In this document: in pieces, positions 1 to 8,645 of the stretch
Position numbering within the stretch: position 1 is the stretch's first letter
Layout of the letters: the number at the start of each line of letters is the position of its first letter
DNA from: Thermococcus sp.
GTDB lineage: Archaea > Methanobacteriota_B > Thermococci > Thermococcales > Thermococcaceae
Assembly (NCBI RefSeq): GCF_027063845.1
Contig: NZ_JAMOQU010000019.1
Span: 97,340 to 161,339, forward strand
Direction of reading: 5' to 3'
Length of the DNA: 64,000 bases
Translations under genes and position numbers: made by a program
The notes under the pieces: generated by a model
Database searches by the model: none
What the model saw: the letters and a program-made list of their open reading frames with translations, nothing else
Told to the model about the DNA's origin: nothing

Positions 1-32
1 ATATTTCCCTTGCCGAGTTCTATGACTTTGGC

Positions 33-42
33 CTTAAAAATC
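33..42 (-). promoter_or_regulatory. Possible TATA box for a leftward gene outside the window
   Basis: Read on the minus strand this is ATTTTTAAGG, an archaeal TATA-like element preceded by an A-rich stretch. It would start transcription at about base 10 and serve a gene that lies to the left of the window. No open frame of that gene can be assigned from the few bases available. Confidence 0.35.
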
Positions 43-120
43 TTTTGGCAAGTTTTTGGTTAATTTATTGATGAAAAAGCGAATTTTTTGACATTTTTTG
101 CTCAATACAAACCCCGAAAT

Positions 121-128
121 CTTTAAAC
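121..128 (+). promoter_or_regulatory. TATA box of the CBS-domain gene
   Basis: CTTTAAAC lies about 38 bases before the chosen ATG at 163. Transcription from about 148 would leave a short leader carrying the GTGGGG ribosome site. This argues against the longer TTG start at 133, which would fall upstream of the transcript start. Confidence 0.5.
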
Positions 129-162
129 GCCCTTGCACATTAGCGTCCTATCAGTGGGGAAA

Positions 163-717
163 ATGGAACCATTGAACTCGGGGGAAGTGCCCAAGGACGT
201 TAAGACAAAAAAGGTTCAGATAATCCATACCAAGCGCAGAATGCTCCAGCTCAAGCGCAAGGAGGAACTTAGCCACAACATCCGCTACATCTCAAAGGTC
301 CCCGTGAAGCTTGTAATGGACAGGGAGTTTCTGACCCTTCACCCGGAGGACTCCTTATCAAAGCTCGTCCAGAGCCTCAGGGGTGAGGAGAGCTCTGCGG
401 TGGTTGTTGACGATGAAGGTAAACTCCTCGGCTTCATCACGATGAAGGACCTCCTCCGCTTCTTCGAACCCCCGAGGAGGTACTCCATAGTGGGCATAAA
501 CCTGCTCAAAAAGTACTCCATAAACAACGCTTCCCGCGTGGAGGACATAATGGTTCGAAAGCCCATAACGATTCACGTCAATGAAAACCTCGGGCGGGCG
601 ATACGGATAATGCTCGAAACCGGAAAGCACCACCTCCCGGTGGTTGATGATAAAAACCGCGTTCACGGTATCCTGGAGGTCAAGGACATAATCCGTCTGA
701 TACGCATAGTGTCATAG
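163..717 (+). CDS. CBS-domain pair protein
   Basis: This 184-residue soluble protein consists of a charged N-terminal segment of about 45 residues and two CBS domains, at roughly 46-110 and 118-184. Each domain shows the usual pattern of a beta strand with VVD(D), then GxL/I and a KD helix (MKDLLRF and VKDIIRL). Paired CBS domains form a Bateman module that in other proteins binds adenine nucleotides and acts as an energy sensor; the ligand here is not known. The ATG at 163 was preferred to TTG 133 because GTGGGG sits just before it. The next two genes are cation/proton antiporters, so a regulatory link to ion transport is possible but is only inferred from position. Confidence 0.8.
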   Translation: MEPLNSGEVPKDVKTKKVQIIHTKRRMLQLKRKEELSHNIRYISKVPVKLVMDREFLTLHPEDSLSKLVQSLRGEESSAVVVDDEGKLLGFITMKDLLRFFEPPRRYSIVGINLLKKYSINNASRVEDIMVRKPITIHVNENLGRAIRIMLETGKHHLPVVDDKNRVHGILEVKDIIRLIRIVS

Positions 718-756
718 TAACGGCTGGAATCTAAAGCACCCACAGGGATGATAATC

Positions 757-1899
757 ATGGACGTGTTCCTGGAGCTGGCTCTAATACTAATCGTTGCGAA
801 GCTCTTCGGCTACCTCGCCGTTCGCCTCGGCTTTCCAGCGGCCCTCGGCCAGCTGATTGGCGGGATTCTAATCGGGCCGTCCATTCTGGGACTGGTCGGC
901 TTCGACGAGGCCGTGAAGCTCCTGGCTGACCTCGGCGTCGTCATGCTGCTCTTTCTGGCGGGCCTCGAAACGGACGTTGAGGAGTTCAAGCACGTCGGCA
1001 TTCCCGCCTTTATAATAGCGTCCCTCGGCGTTCTCATACCCTTCATCCTCGGCTACGTCGGGGCTCTGGCCTGGGGATATTCGAACATTGAGGCAATGTT
1101 CCTCGGTGGGGTTCTGACCGCCACGAGCGTTGGTCTCACCACGAGCATACTTATGGAGATGAAGAAGCTCCGCACGAGGGTCGGAACGACGATTTTAGCT
1201 GCTGCCGTCGTTGACGACGTCCTCGGCATCATCGTGCTCACGATACTCGTTGGAATAAACACCAGGGGGAGCGTCTACTTCAAGGACCTCCTCATAATCC
1301 TCGGCGAGGTCGTCCTTTACTTCGGCATTGGCCTTCTTATCGGCAATCCCGCCGTCAGGGAGGCTTTGAAGCTTTCGGAGAGAATCACTTTACCTGAGAC
1401 CGTTACGGCTTTTGCCATAGCGATAATGCTTATCTTCGCCTACCTCGCCGAGCAGTTCCAGATAGCGGGCATAACCGGTGCCTATCTGGCAGGTCTCCTC
1501 GTGGCGAGCACCGACGAGGCGAAGGAAGTTGACAGAAAGTTCATGACGATAGGCTACTCCCTCTTCATTCCAGTGTTCCTCGTGAGCATAGGCATAGAGA
1601 GCGACGTGCGGGTTTTAGCCCACGCTGGAACCTTTGCCCTAATCTACGCCATACTCGCGATAGTGAGCAAGGTGGTCGGATGCGGCTTCGGCGCCTTCGT
1701 CTCGAAGTTCAGGCCGATTGAGTCCCTTCAGGTGGGCGTTGGCATGATACCCCGCATGGAGGTGGCCCTCATCATGGCCAACGTGGCCCTCAACGAGGGC
1801 GTCTTCGACAGCGGGACGTTTTCCATACCGGTCACGATGGTTCTGGTGACGACGATAGTGACGCCGTTCCTCCTGAAGTGGGCATTCTCAAGGGAATAG
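757..1899 (+). CDS. Cation/proton antiporter, CPA2 (KefB/NapA) family, copy 1
   Basis: A 380-residue integral membrane protein with about 12-13 hydrophobic segments and no cytoplasmic RCK domain. The motif AAAVVDDVLGI carries the paired aspartates that bind the ion in NapA-type CPA2 exchangers, and the N-terminal half has the family's GxxLIGGILIGPSILG-like glycine-rich segment. It should exchange Na+ or K+ for H+ across the cytoplasmic membrane; the ion is not readable from the sequence. ATG 757 was chosen over ATG 748 because GGGATG then falls at ribosome-site distance. It is followed after 10 bases by a paralogue, so the two are probably co-transcribed. Confidence 0.87.
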   Translation: MDVFLELALILIVAKLFGYLAVRLGFPAALGQLIGGILIGPSILGLVGFDEAVKLLADLGVVMLLFLAGLETDVEEFKHVGIPAFIIASLGVLIPFILGYVGALAWGYSNIEAMFLGGVLTATSVGLTTSILMEMKKLRTRVGTTILAAAVVDDVLGIIVLTILVGINTRGSVYFKDLLIILGEVVLYFGIGLLIGNPAVREALKLSERITLPETVTAFAIAIMLIFAYLAEQFQIAGITGAYLAGLLVASTDEAKEVDRKFMTIGYSLFIPVFLVSIGIESDVRVLAHAGTFALIYAILAIVSKVVGCGFGAFVSKFRPIESLQVGVGMIPRMEVALIMANVALNEGVFDSGTFSIPVTMVLVTTIVTPFLLKWAFSRE

Positions 1900-1909
1900 G
1901 GGCGGTAGC

Positions 1910-3034
1910 ATGGAGATACTCCTCCTGATAGCGGTAATGCTCGCGACGGCGAAGCTGATGGGGTATCTCTTCGAGAGACTGGGTCAGCCCGTTGTCCTCG
2001 GCCAGATATTCGGGGGCCTGCTGATTGGCATCTTCTTCGAAACTAACCCGGTGATAGGCCAGTTCGCCAACCTCGGCGTCCTCCTGCTTCTCTTCATGGC
2101 CGGTCTTGAGAGCGAGCTGGAGGAGTTCAAGCGCGTTGGAAAGCAGAGCGTCGTTGTTGCGAGCCTCGGCGTTCTGGTCGCTTTCCTCTTCGGCTTTGCC
2201 GTGGCTTACCTCTTCGTCCCCCTCCACGAGGCAATCCTCTACGGTGCGATGATGACACCGACGAGCGTGAGCATAACGGTAAAGGTGCTCATGGAGATGA
2301 GGAAGCTCAACACGCGCGAGGGGACGACGATTTTAGCGGCTGCGGTCGTGGATGACGTCCTCGGAATCCTCGTTCTCACCGTGGCGATTTCGATGATAAA
2401 GGGAGGCGAGGTCAACTACGCGAGCCTCGCCGAGGTCGTTCTCTCGGTCTCTCTACTCCTCTTCTTCTTCCTCTACTTCGGGCCCGGCCTCGCGGACAGG
2501 GTCTTTCGCATTCTCTCAAGGATTGACCTGCCCGAGAGCGAGACGGCCTTTGCCCTCGTTTTCCTCATAGTCTTCGCCTTCCTCGCCGAGCACCTGAACC
2601 TCGCCTCGATTCTCGGTGCCTATCTGACGGGCCTCGCCCTCGGCCAGAGCTCCAAGAAGAAGACGATAATGGACCACATGAACGTCCTCGGCTATTCCCT
2701 CTTCATCCCGCTCTTCTTTGTCGAGGTCGGGATGAGGATAGAGCTGGACTACATCCTCCACGCGGGCCTCTTCGCGGTCCTCTACACCATTGCCTCCATA
2801 GTGAGCAAAATAGTCGGCTGCGGCCTTGGCGCCAAGCTGGCCGGCTTTGACTGGGGTGCCTCCCTCAGGATAGGCGTCGGAATGATTCCGAGGATGGGTG
2901 TTGAACTGGCGATGCTGGCCGTTGCCATGGGGAGCGGAATAATAGGCCCCGACGCCCTGACCGTGGCGATTCTCATGGTGTTCGTTACGACTGTGATAAC
3001 ACCGCCCCTGCTCAAGTGGCTCTATTCGAGGTAG
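1910..3034 (+). CDS. Cation/proton antiporter, CPA2 (KefB/NapA) family, copy 2
   Basis: A 374-residue paralogue of the preceding gene with the same layout of about 12 membrane helices and the same ion-binding signature AAAVVDDVLGI. Shared blocks include EMRKLNTREGTTILAA near the middle and GVGMIPRMGVELAM near the C-terminus. GGCGGTAGC before ATG 1910 serves as ribosome site and the gap to the upstream stop is 10 bases, indicating an operon. Two antiporters side by side suggest either different ion preferences or a working heterodimer; CPA2 proteins usually form homodimers, so the second idea is speculative. Confidence 0.87.
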   Translation: MEILLLIAVMLATAKLMGYLFERLGQPVVLGQIFGGLLIGIFFETNPVIGQFANLGVLLLLFMAGLESELEEFKRVGKQSVVVASLGVLVAFLFGFAVAYLFVPLHEAILYGAMMTPTSVSITVKVLMEMRKLNTREGTTILAAAVVDDVLGILVLTVAISMIKGGEVNYASLAEVVLSVSLLLFFFLYFGPGLADRVFRILSRIDLPESETAFALVFLIVFAFLAEHLNLASILGAYLTGLALGQSSKKKTIMDHMNVLGYSLFIPLFFVEVGMRIELDYILHAGLFAVLYTIASIVSKIVGCGLGAKLAGFDWGASLRIGVGMIPRMGVELAMLAVAMGSGIIGPDALTVAILMVFVTTVITPPLLKWLYSR

Positions 3035-3106
3035 CTCCGCCAACCGAGTGTTCATCACGACTCAGCCAGTGCCGGTTTCGTCATCGCTCGCCCTGGGTTG
3101 GCATAG

Positions 3107-3117
3107 GTTTTTAAATT
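3107..3117 (+). promoter_or_regulatory. TATA box of the MarC-family gene
   Basis: GTTTTTAAATT is centred about 25 bases before ATG 3137. The spacing implies a leaderless transcript and supports the shorter start, because the alternative start at 3116 would overlap the TATA box. Confidence 0.6.
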
Positions 3118-3136
3118 GCTTTCCCCAGCTTCCAGC

Positions 3137-3751
3137 ATGAGCGAGCTCTCAACGATACTCAGCTCGGCACTGCTGATGCTCATCATGATTGACCCGAGCG
3201 ACAAGATACTCCTCGTTAGCTTCCTGCGCGAGGATTTTCACATAGAGGACATAAAGGCCCTAATCGTGAGAGCCAACCTGATAGGCTTCCTTCTCCTGGC
3301 GAGCTTCGCGGTGGCAGGTCAGATAATCCTCCAGGAGATTTTTCACATCGACATAAACGCCCTGAAGGTTGCCGGGGGCTTCGTTCTCTTCAAAATTGGT
3401 CTCGAGGCTTTAGAAGGCGGTGGAATGTTCACGCTGAAGAGGGAACGCGATATTCTGGCTTTGGCCGCCGTCCCCGTCGCGATGCCCCTCATAGCTGGCC
3501 CCGCCGCTATAACCGCGGTAATAACCCTCACAGCAGAATACGGCTATCTCGTCTCGCTCTCCGCAACGGCCATAGCGATTGCAGTCGTTGCGCTCTCGAT
3601 GTTCGTGGCGCTCTACATGATGAAGTCCGTCAACAAAACCTTCCTGAGCGTTACTATCAGGATAATCGGTCTCTTCATAATGGCCATTGGGGCTCAGATG
3701 ATGGTCGAGGGCGTCGTTGGGATATACCTCCTCATGACATCTTCTGGATAA
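3137..3751 (+). CDS. MarC family integral membrane protein
   Basis: A 204-residue protein with about six transmembrane helices in the MarC/UPF0056 pattern. It has the early IDPSDKI segment, the [15 protein letters not shown] block in the second third and the [14 protein letters not shown] block, which matches the conserved PL-GPG region of the family. The physiological role of MarC proteins is unsettled; the link to multiple antibiotic resistance was withdrawn for the E. coli member. It is transcribed separately from the antiporters through a leaderless promoter. Confidence 0.82.
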   Translation: MSELSTILSSALLMLIMIDPSDKILLVSFLREDFHIEDIKALIVRANLIGFLLLASFAVAGQIILQEIFHIDINALKVAGGFVLFKIGLEALEGGGMFTLKRERDILALAAVPVAMPLIAGPAAITAVITLTAEYGYLVSLSATAIAIAVVALSMFVALYMMKSVNKTFLSVTIRIIGLFIMAIGAQMMVEGVVGIYLLMTSSG

Positions 3752-3772
3752 ACGTCAAACTTTGTCGGGATA

Positions 3773-3782
3773 ACCTTTTAAC
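3773..3782 (+). promoter_or_regulatory. TATA box of hisS
   Basis: ACCTTTTAAC lies about 38 bases before ATG 3816, leaving a short leader that holds the AAAGGTGAG ribosome site. Confidence 0.5.
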
Positions 3783-3815
3783 TCCTCCCTTCCCTCTTCC
3801 GAAAAGGTGAGAGGG

Positions 3816-5123
3816 ATGAAGGTTGAGCGCGTTAAGGGGACGAGGGACTTTTTACCGGAGGAGATGGCGAAGAGGAGATGGGTCTTCGAGAGGATTCGCG
3901 AGGTCTTCGAGCGCTATAACTTTCACGAGGTTCTCACGCCAACTTTCGAATACACTGAGCTCTTCAAGCTCAGGAGCGGTGAGGAAGTTGTAAAACAGCT
4001 CTACGCCTTCCTCGACAAGGGCGGGAGGGACATCTCGCTCCGCCCGGATATGACTTCGAGCGTCGCGAGGCTCTACGTTTCAGCCTTCCAAACGGCTCCG
4101 AAGCCCATCAAGTGGTACTACATCGCCAACATGTTCCGCTACGAGGAACCGCAGAGCGGTCGCTACCGCGAGTTCTGGCAGGCGGGCGTTGAGCTCATCG
4201 GGAGCGATAAGGTTGAGGCCGACGCCGAGGTTATAGCGCTCTTCACCGAGAGCTACCTCGCCACAGGCCTTGAGGACTTCACGGTGAACATCGGCGACCG
4301 CGTTCTGCTCGACGAGTTCGCCAAGATGCTCGGCGTCAAAGACGATATCGGGCTCATGAGGCTCATAGACAAGAAGGACAAGCTTACCCAAGAGGAGTTC
4401 GTCAAAGCTTTGAAAGACTTCGGGCTGAGCGATGAAGGAGTCGAGAAGGTTCTCTCGCTGATTGAAATTAAGGGCGAGTCAAATGAAGTCCTCCCAAAGG
4501 CCGAGGAGCTCTTCACGAGTGAGAAAGCCAAAGCCGAGATAAGGCGCCTCTACGAGCTGGTTGACCTGCTCGACGCCTATGGAGTCTCGAAATGGATTAG
4601 GATTGACCTCGGAATAGCGCGCGGTTTTGACTACTACACGAGCGTGGTTTTTGAGGCGATAGCGCCGAACGACCTCGGAATCGGCTCGATTGGCGGTGGT
4701 GGCCGTTACGACAACCTCATCGAGGTCTTCGGTGGCAAGCCTACGCCAGCGACGGGTTTCGCAATAGGCATAGAGAGGCTCATCCCGATACTCGAGTGGA
4801 AGGGCCTTATACCCGAAATCAGGCTCAGGCCCGACGTTTACGTGATTCCCATCGGAAAGGATGTTGAGCTCAGAAAGACGGCCATCGAGGTGGTATCTGC
4901 CCTCAGAAGGGCGGGCGTTAAGGCCGACGTCGAGCTTACTGGGAGGAAGCTGAGGAAGGCCCTCGACCATGCTGGCAGGCTCAACGTGCCGTACGTGGTT
5001 CTCATCGGGAAGAGGGATCTCGAGAACGGCAACGTCACGATAAGGGACATGGAAACGGGCGAGCAGAGGGTCGTGAAGAAAGAAGACGTTGTGAAGGAGC
5101 TCTTGGAAGCTCTGGGGCTTTAG
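3816..5123 (+). CDS. hisS: Histidyl-tRNA synthetase
   Basis: A 435-residue class II synthetase that charges tRNA-His in the cytoplasm. Motif 1 begins with VKGTRDFLPEE at the N-terminus, motif 2 is MFRYEEPQSGRYREFWQ near residue 110, the histidine-binding loop reads LGIARGFDYYT, and motif 3 ends in ATGFAIGIERL. The last 90 residues form the anticodon-binding domain (RPDVYVIPIG onward). ATG 3816 was chosen over GTG 3807 because GGTGA sits five bases upstream. It is a single-gene unit between the marC gene and an unrelated accessory gene. Confidence 0.95.
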   Translation: MKVERVKGTRDFLPEEMAKRRWVFERIREVFERYNFHEVLTPTFEYTELFKLRSGEEVVKQLYAFLDKGGRDISLRPDMTSSVARLYVSAFQTAPKPIKWYYIANMFRYEEPQSGRYREFWQAGVELIGSDKVEADAEVIALFTESYLATGLEDFTVNIGDRVLLDEFAKMLGVKDDIGLMRLIDKKDKLTQEEFVKALKDFGLSDEGVEKVLSLIEIKGESNEVLPKAEELFTSEKAKAEIRRLYELVDLLDAYGVSKWIRIDLGIARGFDYYTSVVFEAIAPNDLGIGSIGGGGRYDNLIEVFGGKPTPATGFAIGIERLIPILEWKGLIPEIRLRPDVYVIPIGKDVELRKTAIEVVSALRRAGVKADVELTGRKLRKALDHAGRLNVPYVVLIGKRDLENGNVTIRDMETGEQRVVKKEDVVKELLEALGL

Positions 5124-5158
5124 AATTTTTGGCCAATTGTTCTTTTCATTGCACCGTA

Positions 5159-5169
5159 ACTTTTAAACC
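5159..5169 (+). promoter_or_regulatory. TATA box of the GmrSD-like gene
   Basis: ACTTTTAAACC preceded by CACCGTA as BRE-like sequence. Transcription from about 5188 would reach ATG 5222 after a short leader containing GGTGGA. Confidence 0.5.
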
Positions 5170-5221
5170 TGGTTTTGTGAATTACTGGAGTGTTATGTTA
5201 TCATGTTAGTTGGTGGAGAAA

Positions 5222-7078
5222 ATGGACAAGCTTGACCCCAAGATGGAAGGGCTCTTAGACATATTAAAACAGGCTGAAATGGGAAAACTTGTTTTGCCTC
5301 AGTTTCAGAGAGACTTCGTGTGGTCAAGGCAGGATATCGAGGATTTGTTGGTATCTTTGCTTAATGGGTACTTTGTTGGCACATTTCTTTTCCTCAGAAC
5401 AGACCCTACAAAACCTCCATTCAAATGGAGACCAATTCAAGGTGTCCGTCTGCCAGTTGATAGGGAGGGTAACTATATTGCGGAGCCTGAGGCTATGATT
5501 CTTGATGGCCAGCAAAGGATAACGTCACTGCACTATGTTTTTTATGCACCTCCAAAAGATGTTGTCACACCAAAGTACACCACTAGGCGATACCTCTTTT
5601 CTTCTTGAGGCTTGAGGAGTTAGAGAATGGTAATGTTGAAGAAGCCGTGTTTAGCGTAAATGAGGACGATGCCGAGAGACACAAGTACTTTGACAAAGCT
5701 TATCAGTTTGAGAAAAGGATAGTGCCGTTCACGGAGTTATCCAGCAAGGAAAAGTGGAAGGCTTGGAAGGATGGGTTTGTTGATTACCATATTGGAAAAT
5801 ATTCCGATGAATTAAAAGATAGAAATGTTGGATTTGATGAAGGGTGGAAACTAGTCCAGGAGTATAGAAGGTCACTGGAAGAAAAAATTAATGTGTGGGA
5901 GAAGTACATTAACAACCTCTTGGACTTTAAAGTCCCAGTCTTGTACTTGCCAAAAATTGGGCCAGATGACAAACAAAAACTTAGTGAAGTATGCACAATT
6001 TTTGAGAAAATGAACAGTACGGGGGTCCGGTTGTCGGTCTTTGATTTACTAACGGCCAGACTCTACAAGGAGGGTATTGACCTTCATCAGATGTGGCAGG
6101 ATACCCTTGATGTATTTGGTAACATCAAGAAATTATCTGAGGACAATCCAGACCTCTTCAAAGTGTTGCTACTCAGGGCACTGGGGCTTATGAGAGTGCT
6201 CAGGGATAAAGATAAGGGTGAGAAGGAGATTAGCGATGTTAAAAACAGGTCTTTGATTAATCTGTCACCAGTTGGTTTCGAGGAAGATTGGTGGATTATG
6301 GCAAAGTATTTTGACAGAGCCATTGAGAGTTATGAGCACCAATCAAGATGGGTTTGGAGCATTCTTGCCAAAGTGGGTTCCATACAAACCCATACTTCCA
6401 GTATTGGCGACACTTCTTTACTATGTGGAAGGCACTAAGGAGCTATCCCCCACAGAAAAGAGCAGGGCATATACCCTGATAAGACAGTGGTACTGGAGTT
6501 CGGTGTTCACCGAGAGGTATAGCAGTGCGGTTGAATCCAAGTCTCTGAGCGACACATTGGAACTAATAGAAGCCTTCAAGAACTCCGAGTCTGTGCCTTC
6601 AATGGTTGCCGACGCGAGGACCAAGATTACATCCCTAAACTTTTATACTGTCTCTCGGAGTGGGAGTGCAGTTTACAGGGGCATAATGAACTTGATAGCT
6701 CTGAATCATGCGAGGGATTTCCTTCAGGTTGATGCTATTGAGTTCCACAATCTGGAAGACCATCATATATTTCCCCAAGCCTTTCTGAGGAGGCAGGGAT
6801 TTGGAAACAAAGATAAGTCGAAAATTAACACTATACTTAATAGGACGCTTATCACTGATGAGACCAACAGAAAAATCTCAGCGACGTCTCCCAGGGAATA
6901 TCTCAAATGGATTCCAGGAGATGTGGAGGAAGTTTTAAGGCCACACTTCATTGACTCGGAATGCATTGAGGCTATGAAGGAGAACAATTATGAAAGGTTT
7001 TTGAAAAGACGAAATGAGCTTATACTTAACAGAATCAAAGAGCTCATAGGTCAGCCTCAGCCCAAAAACTCAGTTTGA
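5222..7078 (+). pseudogene. GmrSD-like DUF262 plus HNH (DUF1524) restriction protein, broken by two frameshifts
   Basis: Three overlapping frames together spell one protein of about 615 residues. Fragment 1 (to 5608) has the DUF262 motifs LPQFQRDFVWSRQDI and LDGQQRITSL. Fragment 2 (about 5600-6340) continues with IFEKMNSTGVRLSVFDLLTA, also typical of DUF262. Fragment 3 (about 6340-7078) carries the HNH motif HNLEDHHIFPQAFL of DUF1524. Proteins of this layout include GmrSD and relatives, which restrict phage DNA with modified bases. The first break lies in TCTTTTCTTCTTGAG, where one more T would restore YLFFFLRLEELENG. The second lies near 6335-6350 and would be repaired by removing one base or adding two. 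Ribosome site GGTGGA supports ATG 5222. The gene is visibly richer in A+T than its neighbours, which suggests recent transfer. Sequencing error remains possible. Confidence 0.8.
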
Positions 7079-7205
7079 CGCCAATGTTATCTGTGTCCTT
7101 GGTATTTAGCTTGAACTCCTTTGCCTTCCTCTTCATCCTCCACTCCTCAAGCCTTCGGACGAAAGGAGGGCGGGCGCGCCACATTTGGGGTATCCAAAGC
7201 CTCAT
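7044..7205 (-). CDS. Small basic ORF (53 aa) downstream of the PLD-like gene
   Basis: This frame is too short for the supplied track. It opens with ATG three bases after the TAG stop of the PLD-like lipoprotein gene, and the AGAAGGGGG at the end of that gene gives a ribosome site about nine bases upstream. The product starts MRLWIPQMWRARPPFVRR, is rich in Arg and Lys and Trp, and ends at TGA inside the 3' end of the convergent GmrSD-like gene. I do not recognise it. It may be a complete small protein or the N-terminal stub of a gene cut by arrival of the restriction gene; the last residues (SFWAEADL) come from bases overlapping that gene. Confidence 0.45.
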   Translation of the reverse strand: MRLWIPQMWRARPPFVRRLEEWRMKRKAKEFKLNTKDTDNIGVKLSFWAEADL

Positions 7206-7208
7206 TCT

Positions 7209-7985
7209 CTAAAACCCCCTTCTAATCTCGTTGAAGTAATTCAAGAGAACATCCGCCATTTCCCTGGACTCGATTCTAACGCTGACCTCGTGGTTCCAGT
7301 CGAGAGCGGCTTCGCTCCAGTTGTGGCTCCCAATGTACACGATTCTGCCGTCTATAATGACCATCTTCGTGTGAAGGGTCGTTGACGGCGAATCGAAAAC
7401 TACATCGACGCCGTTGGAGCGCAGGTAGTTGTAAGCGGCCCTGTTGTCATCTATGCTGTTTTCAAGCACAACGTGAACGCTCACACCCCTCCTTCTGGCC
7501 TCAACGAGGGCCCTGATTAGGTCGTTGGCGTGGTCGTAGCTGTCCGCGGGGTCGTACTTCATGAGGAACATTGTTACGTAAATGCTCTTCTTGGCGCTTT
7601 TCAAGTCGTTTATTAGTCGCATGTAGTACTCTCCATCGATTAGCAGTTCTGGTTGGGAGAAGTTTTCTTTTGTCCCTTCTTGACCCTTCGTAATGCACTC
7701 CCTGTATTTCTCGGCAAGTTCGATTAGGTTCTCGCGGGTCTGATTCAGCGTTGCGTTCAGGAGGGACAGCTCTTCTGTGCAGCGGGTAAGGTTTTCTCTC
7801 AGCTCGGCCTCTGCACTTTTGTTTTCTACAATAACCGTCTTCGTAATAGTGATTGTTTTTGTGAAAGTTTCTGTTTTCTCCACTGTCACCGTTTTTGTCT
7901 TATCTCCTGTTTCCTGGCCGAGGCATCCTGCGGTGAGAATGACCGCAATGATTATGAACACCAGCACAGAGTTTTTTGGTCTCAT
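7209..7985 (-). CDS. Phospholipase D-like (HKD) surface lipoprotein
   Basis: A 258-residue protein with an N-terminal signal and lipobox ending LTAGC at Cys21, so it is probably lipid-anchored on the cell surface. A Thr/Val-rich stretch (about 30-50) and a probable coiled coil (55-95) connect to a PLD domain (about 110-258). One HKD motif is present, HTKMVIIDGRIVYIGSHNW, followed by WNHEVSV. A single HKD points to a dimer like the Nuc-type endonucleases. The substrate could be nucleic acid or phospholipid and cannot be told from the sequence. A TATA box at 8006-8016 places the transcript start close to ATG 7985. Confidence 0.8.
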   Translation of the reverse strand: MRPKNSVLVFIIIAVILTAGCLGQETGDKTKTVTVEKTETFTKTITITKTVIVENKSAEAELRENLTRCTEELSLLNATLNQTRENLIELAEKYRECITKGQEGTKENFSQPELLIDGEYYMRLINDLKSAKKSIYVTMFLMKYDPADSYDHANDLIRALVEARRRGVSVHVVLENSIDDNRAAYNYLRSNGVDVVFDSPSTTLHTKMVIIDGRIVYIGSHNWSEAALDWNHEVSVRIESREMADVLLNYFNEIRRGF

Positions 7986-8005
7986 AGAGCATCAGTTCCC
8001 CGTGA

Positions 8006-8016
8006 CATTTAAATTA
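8006..8016 (-). promoter_or_regulatory. TATA box of the PLD-like lipoprotein gene
   Basis: On the minus strand the sequence is TAATTTAAATG, about 26 bases before the ATG at 7985, consistent with a near-leaderless transcript. Confidence 0.5.
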
Positions 8017-8098
8017 CTTATGGGTGAATTGTTGTTGTTTGGGATGATGAGTCTGGAGCCCCCTGATTGGTGACGACGTTTCGCGGGGCTGACCGGTC

Positions 8099-8350
8099 AT
8101 GAAGAGACGTATCTGCCGCGAGTACATCGAGGAGATTGAGAGGCTTGAGCGCTCTATCCGCGAGCTTGAGGAGGAGATAATAGAGCTGAGGATGCAGTTG
8201 AAGCTCAAGGTCGACGAGGTCAACAGGCTTGCCATCGAGAACGCGAGCCTAAGGCACAAGCTTGAGATGCAAAAGAAGACTTACCAGCGCATGGTCGAAC
8301 TGCTGAAGAAAATGAAGTTCCCTATAATCCTCCTTCCAGATGATGAGTGA
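8099..8350 (+). CDS. Small coiled-coil protein
   Basis: An 83-residue, highly charged protein. Residues about 8-72 show heptad spacing of Leu/Ile/Met (EEIERLERSIRELEEEIIEL onward), so a long helical coiled coil is expected, with a short hydrophobic tail FPIILLPDDE. No catalytic motif is visible and I do not recognise the family. The base and codon use match the core genome, unlike the restriction gene upstream, which supports a real gene. GGTGAC lies further upstream than usual (about 8069), and the closer GGGGCTGACCGG may serve as ribosome site. Confidence 0.65.
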   Translation: MKRRICREYIEEIERLERSIRELEEEIIELRMQLKLKVDEVNRLAIENASLRHKLEMQKKTYQRMVELLKKMKFPIILLPDDE

Positions 8351-8645
8351 TTCGGATGTAGTCTTGTACTCTTGTATGTATTTGTGTATTATTGTAGTTT
8401 TGCTATGTCCCTTAGTACTTTATTGTGTTTTTTCCAATGTAACTAGCTGAGCTCGGATTGCCCCTACTCCGAATGTTAGAGATTATCTAAATTACTATTA
8501 AAAATCTTGGATGTTATATAACCCACAAAGTTTAAATAGAACTTCGACGTTACTCTGTTTTGTATAACCAGGTTGTGCTACAATCTGTTCTCTAAAATAC
8601 AGCTCTCAAATACGGCTTGCAATCTTTCCTGTTGGGGGTTGGGGC
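8351..8645. other. AT-rich intergenic stretch without a recognisable gene
   Basis: About 295 bases, clearly more AT-rich than the flanks. The only reading frames are short and hydrophobic, without ribosome sites. A TATA-like GTTTAAATAG near 8529-8538 could drive the winged-helix gene with a leader of about 80 bases. Nothing resembling a tRNA or a box C/D RNA was seen. Confidence 0.6.

Noticed and set aside
66-105. TGATGA that could be the C box of a small nucleolar-type RNA
   Set aside because: No CTGA D box at suitable distance and no second box pair.
8366-8440. Short hydrophobic frame in the AT-rich gap
   Set aside because: About 24 codons without ribosome site; an effect of T-rich sequence.
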